DNA from: Deltaproteobacteria bacterium
GTDB taxonomy: Bacteria; Desulfobacterota; DSM-4660; Desulfatiglandales; Desulfatiglandaceae
DNA length: 7,252 bases
Direction: 5' to 3'
Assembly (NCBI GenBank): GCA_019307165.1
Contig: JAFDKD010000129.1
Span: 1-7,252 of the forward strand
Positions 4,756 to 7,252 of the stretch are shown here, piece by piece. The notes below the pieces were generated by a model, which did no database searches, was not told where the DNA came from, and saw nothing but the letters and a program-made list of their open reading frames with translations. The position numbers were made by a program, and so were the translations under genes. How positions within the stretch are numbered: position 1 is the stretch's first letter; each line of letters starts with the position of its first letter.

Positions 4756-5307
4756 CTTTCGTACGTAAATGCTGATACGGGTGTCTCCGTACAATCGGGT
4801 ACTGATCATATGAAGGCTCCCGGCAATTTCAGGCGGTATATCGTTCTTTGCGCTTTCAGTGACAACGCGGCTATGAATTGAAATCAAACTCCGCTTGGAG
4901 AGTTGTTCAAGTAAACCGGGAAGAAAATTCTCCATATAAGGGGGATCCAGAAAGGCCAGATCAAGGGCCTCAAATGAGGCCGGCCACCGGTCCGGAATCC
5001 CTCTTCTCAAATCCCACTTGAGAATATTTTCCGTATATTCAAATCCGCACAAGGCGAGATTTTTCTGTATCAGACGAACCGAACTCTCAGCGTTATCCAC
5101 GAACAGAACGCCCTGCGCGCCCCTGCTCAAGGCCTCGAGGCCGAGTACCCCGGTGCCCGCGAAAAAATCCGCCGCCACGATACCGGTGAGGTCGTTTCCG
5201 ATAATGTTGAAAACGGCCTCCCTCACTTTTTCCGATGTGGGCCTGACTTTCATGCCTTTCGGGGAGACCAGACGCCGGCCCTTCACGCTGCCCCCTGTAA
5301 TGCGCAT
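4750..5307 (-). CDS. rsmD: 16S rRNA (guanine(966)-N2)-methyltransferase
   Basis: A SAM-dependent methyltransferase of 185 residues (family about 180-200) that modifies G966 of 16S rRNA during 30S assembly. The N-terminal MRITGGSVKGRRL and RPTSEKVREAVFN at 22-34 are family-typical. Motif I is ADFFAGTGVLGLEALSRGA at 46-64 (SAM binding), and FLDPPY at 119-124 is the catalytic motif of N-methyltransferases acting on exocyclic amino groups. The frame stays open to 5508, but the conserved protein starts at ATG 5307. That ATG lies 4 nt after the pssA stop with an AAGG within TAAGGCC, implying translational coupling to pssA. Its last codon and stop lie in the 55-nt repeat shared with bamA. Confidence 0.95.
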   Translation of the reverse strand: MRITGGSVKGRRLVSPKGMKVRPTSEKVREAVFNIIGNDLTGIVAADFFAGTGVLGLEALSRGAQGVLFVDNAESSVRLIQKNLALCGFEYTENILKWDLRRGIPDRWPASFEALDLAFLDPPYMENFLPGLLEQLSKRSLISIHSRVVTESAKNDIPPEIAGSLHMISTRLYGDTRISIYVRKE

Positions 5308-5311
5308 GGCC

Positions 5312-6133
5312 TTAGGGCGCGCCCCCCGGGTCCTCCGCCACCGTGATGTCATCCTTCGCCGGCGCGACCGAAGGGAGCTTTTCAGAGAGTTTAGCGGCGC
5401 GTCTTTTCCGATAACGATACGTGGAGACGACGGGCCCCGACACGACGTACGCCAGCAAAATCCCGAACAGCATGATCTTGGGCTTGTAGGCGATAACGAT
5501 AAAGACAAGTATGATGCCTACAAGCACATTGAACGGCTTGCGGTTTTTGAGTTCCAGGTCCTTAAAACTGAAATAGTCAATGGTGCTTACCATGAGAAAC
5601 GATAGCACGTAAATCATGACGATGAAAAGGATATGTCGGGAATCGGGTGCGCCCCCGATGGCGGTCGTAAACAGGATTAAAGCGGCGATGAAGCCGGCCG
5701 CGGCCGGGATAGGGAGACCTTTGAAATATCGCGCTTCAACCGTCGTCTTCTGAACGTTGAATCGGGCAAGACGGAGCGCCCCGCAGATCACATACATGAA
5801 AGACGCCAGCCATCCGAGCCGCCCAAAAGGTTCAAGGGCCCACTGAAAAGCGAGAATACCGGGGGCAACGCCGAAAGCCACCAGGTCGGAGAGAGAATCG
5901 TATTCGGTCCCGAAGTGGCTGGTGGTGTTGGTAAAGCGGGCGACTTTTCCATCCAGGCCATCCAGGAGGCACGCTATGAGAATGGCAATGGCGGCTGACT
6001 CGTATCTTCCCTGAATGGCCGCTACAATGGCGTAAAACCCGCAGAAAAGGCTGGCGGACGTGAACAGGTTGGGAAGGACGTAGATTCCTTTTTTAGGTTT
6101 CTTTTTGTTTTTTCTCCGCCGGTTGGATTTCAT
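5312..6133 (-). CDS. pssA: CDP-diacylglycerol-serine O-phosphatidyltransferase
   Basis: An integral membrane enzyme of 273 residues making phosphatidylserine from CDP-diacylglycerol and L-serine. It carries the complete CDP-alcohol phosphotransferase signature DGx2ARx8Gx3Dx3D at residues 61-83 (Asp61, Gly62, Ala65, Arg66, Gly75, Asp79, Asp83), with an additional Asp58. A basic N-terminus (RRRKNKKKPKK) precedes several hydrophobic segments at about 20-40, 46-60, 85-120 and further on. This is the membrane-type (type II) PssA rather than the soluble E. coli type. The start overlaps the psd stop in an ATGA, and psd consumes its product, so the two form a pathway pair. The C-terminal tail of about 40 residues is charged and poorly conserved in appearance. 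Confidence 0.95.
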   Translation of the reverse strand: MKSNRRRKNKKKPKKGIYVLPNLFTSASLFCGFYAIVAAIQGRYESAAIAILIACLLDGLDGKVARFTNTTSHFGTEYDSLSDLVAFGVAPGILAFQWALEPFGRLGWLASFMYVICGALRLARFNVQKTTVEARYFKGLPIPAAAGFIAALILFTTAIGGAPDSRHILFIVMIYVLSFLMVSTIDYFSFKDLELKNRKPFNVLVGIILVFIVIAYKPKIMLFGILLAYVVSGPVVSTYRYRKRRAAKLSEKLPSVAPAKDDITVAEDPGGAP

Positions 6134-6813
6134 GATAGATACCCGATAATGGTTTCCCCCGCTTTTACCCGTTGATGAAGTTCGATGACCATCCGGCTTC
6201 CCAGGGGGAGGTAAAGGTCCACTCTGGAGCCGAATCGGATGAGACCGAACCGCTGACCGGCAGACGCCTGCTCCCGCTCCTCCACCCAGCAGGCGATGCG
6301 CCTGGCGATCAGACCCGCGATCTGGATGAATGCAATTCTGCGGGAGTCCTTTGTCTCCATAAGTATCCGGTTGCTTTCATTCTGTTCCGAGGCCTTTTCC
6401 AGATTCGCCGCGAAGAATTTGCCCGGACGATGGGTTATCTGCCGGATGGTCCCGCTGACGGGGATACGGTTTATATGCACATTGAATACGGACATGAAAA
6501 TACTGGTTTTAACGGCGGGTTCGCCTAAGGGATTTCGGTCGTTGTCGATTTCTTTGACCGATATGACGGTCCCGTCCGCCGGCGCCAATACGGCGTCTGC
6601 CCGGGCATCGCTGACGCGCCTGGGGTCCCTGAAAAAATAAACGGAGAAGAGTGTCAGGAGGGCCGCCGGAAAGGCCAGGTAAGGCAATTTGAAATAGTAC
6701 AGGAGAAAGGTGATGGCTATGCCCGGCAAAATAAACGGCATTCCCTCCTTGGCTATCGGCCATTTGTTGTGGATACGTGATGATTTCAAATTAAATAATG
6801 TCCAATTTTGCAA
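6130..6813 (-). CDS. psd: Phosphatidylserine decarboxylase, short (PSD-A) type
   Basis: It decarboxylates phosphatidylserine to phosphatidylethanolamine at the inner membrane. The proenzyme cuts itself at Gly-Ser, and the Ser becomes the pyruvoyl group: here RFGSRVD with Ser196. Other family features are PIAKEG at 19-24, a hydrophobic membrane region at about 26-60, FRDPRR at 61-66, APADG at 77-81 with Asp80, and NVHINR at 111-116 with His113. About 227 residues is near the short-type size (roughly 210-220). The start is uncertain: TTG 6813 has no clear ribosome binding site, and the frame is open further upstream. ATG 6741 has AAGGAGG too close and would cut the conserved PIAKEG segment. It is the first gene of the psd-pssA-rsmD-coaD unit, behind a strong promoter. 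Confidence 0.94.
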   Translation of the reverse strand: MQNWTLFNLKSSRIHNKWPIAKEGMPFILPGIAITFLLYYFKLPYLAFPAALLTLFSVYFFRDPRRVSDARADAVLAPADGTVISVKEIDNDRNPLGEPAVKTSIFMSVFNVHINRIPVSGTIRQITHRPGKFFAANLEKASEQNESNRILMETKDSRRIAFIQIAGLIARRIACWVEEREQASAGQRFGLIRFGSRVDLYLPLGSRMVIELHQRVKAGETIIGYLS

Positions 6814-6888
6814 AAAAATAATTAAACCAACGATAGGGTATATCCCCTTGCCCTCGATATTTGGGGAATATATGGCGCTAAGTCCACT

Positions 6889-6916
6889 ATTATATGTTTA
6901 GCCCGGGATTTGTCAA
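6889..6916 (-). promoter_or_regulatory. Consensus sigma70 promoter for the psd-pssA-rsmD-coaD unit
   Basis: The minus strand has a perfect -35 TTGACA (6916-6911), a 16-nt spacer, and a perfect -10 TATAAT (6894-6889). Transcription would start near 6882, leaving about 69 nt before TTG 6813. This argues that psd starts a transcription unit separate from tsaB. Confidence 0.75.
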
Positions 6917-6917
6917 T

Positions 6918-6955
6918 CTTCAGGGTCTGTTCGGTTTGAAAAAACCGGCTTGAAG
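6918..6955 (-). terminator. Possible terminator hairpin after the tsaB-like gene
   Basis: An inner stem of CGGTTT (6932-6937) and AAACCG (6942-6947) has a 4-nt loop, with an outer CTTCA/TGAAG pairing at 6918-6922 and 6951-6955. It lies between the tsaB stop and the psd promoter. No T-run follows on the minus strand, so termination is only a suggestion. Confidence 0.3.
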
Positions 6956-6962
6956 CGAAATA

Positions 6963-7019
6963 CTTCTTTTCTCAACCTCGACCTTAACCTCGACCTTTTT
7001 TTCCCTCAGCCTCAACCTG
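6963..7019 (-). repeat. GGYYRA hexamer array overlapping the tsaB stop
   Basis: The minus strand from 7019 reads CAG, hexamers GGTTGA and GGCTGA, a GGGAAAAAAA interruption, then GGTCGA, GGTTAA, GGTCGA and GGTTGA, ending GAGAAAAGAAG-like. It shares the CAGG start and GAGAAA-type end of the arrays near rlpA and coaD. The first 36 bases are translated as the end of the tsaB-like protein. Confidence 0.85.
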
Positions 7020-7252
7020 CTTGTCGAGCGGATAGGGGTTCGGGCGAATGTCGGGCGGTCGGAGGTAAATGGGATCCAGAGAATCGGGGTCGTCGAATTC
7101 CCGGGACTTGAGCCGTCCCAGCCCCAGGAGGGCCACGGATGATGCTCTCACGCACCACGCGGGGGAAGGGGCCAGAACGGCCCTGGTCCCCAGAATATTT
7201 GTCAGCAGGGGACCCTGTCTGGAAAAATCGTTCCCCACGAACAGGGTCGTTT
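6984..7252 (-). CDS. tsaB: tRNA threonylcarbamoyladenosine biosynthesis protein TsaB, C-terminal part
   Basis: Only the last 88 or so residues are in the window; the gene continues beyond 7252. The segments TLFVGNDFSRQGPLL, VRASSVALLGLGRLKS and DPDSLDPIYLRPPD fit the C-terminal part of TsaB. TsaB is the inactive TsaD paralogue that partners TsaD and TsaE in making t6A37 on ANN-decoding tRNAs in the cytoplasm. The conserved part ends near YLRPPDIRPNPYPLDK. The final 11 residues (QVEAEGKKGRG) and the TAA are encoded by the hexamer repeat. This suggests the natural stop was replaced or read into the repeat. The call is made from short motifs, so it is probable rather than certain. Confidence 0.7.
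   Translation of the reverse strand, partial: TTLFVGNDFSRQGPLLTNILGTRAVLAPSPAWCVRASSVALLGLGRLKSREFDDPDSLDPIYLRPPDIRPNPYPLDKQVEAEGKKGRG

Noticed and set aside
5308..5508. N-terminal extension of RsmD by 67 residues
   Set aside because: It overlaps pssA in another frame, is low-complexity, and the conserved protein starts at ATG 5307 behind an AAGG.
6984..7252. Standalone small protein starting at GTG 7238
   Set aside because: The frame is open through the window edge and the sequence fits the C-terminal part of TsaB.

Overview
The window looks like a chromosomal segment of an anaerobic Desulfobacterota bacterium, probably a Desulfobacterales-type aromatic degrader. The main evidence is a full-length BamA-like hydrolase, the ring-opening enzyme of the anaerobic benzoyl-CoA pathway. 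It sits beside ordinary Gram-negative housekeeping genes of balanced base composition. The taxon is inferred; no rRNA or other decisive marker is present.

Layout. All genes are on the minus strand except rlpA. Reading from the right edge leftward, in the direction of transcription: the 3' end of a tsaB-like gene; a near-perfect sigma70 promoter; then psd, pssA, rsmD and coaD, with psd/pssA overlapping by 4 nt and pssA/rsmD 4 nt apart. Next comes an IHF-type nucleoid protein gene with its own promoter overlapping the coaD stop. The plus-strand rlpA converges on it with one base between the stop codons. After a gene-poor stretch of about 590 bases comes a two-gene minus-strand unit: a short-chain dehydrogenase, then bamA.

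How the genes work together. Psd and PssA are consecutive enzymes making phosphatidylethanolamine. CoaD makes dephospho-CoA. RsmD and TsaB act on rRNA and tRNA modification. RlpA is a peptidoglycan-acting outer-membrane lipoprotein. BamA opens the dearomatised ring to 3-hydroxypimelyl-CoA, and the adjacent SDR may act on a hydroxyacyl-CoA of the same route, which is an inference.

The most unusual content is between the genes. Several families of short periodic or palindromic repeats fill the gaps and often touch or include stop codons. (1) Hexamer arrays of consensus GGYYRA, usually ending in GAGA or GAAA-like purine runs, occur in three gaps and supply the C-terminal tail and stop codon of tsaB. 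(2) A 55-nt double-hairpin repeat carries the last Glu codon and stop of both bamA and rsmD. (3) Heptamer arrays lie on both sides of bamA; one abuts the SDR stop codon. (4) A 139-bp near-palindrome lies in the SDR leader, downstream of a promoter candidate overlaid by three TGTAAC boxes at 11-bp spacing. No CRISPR array, tRNA, rRNA or transposase gene was seen. The repeats, rather than any protein, are the best candidates for something little described here.
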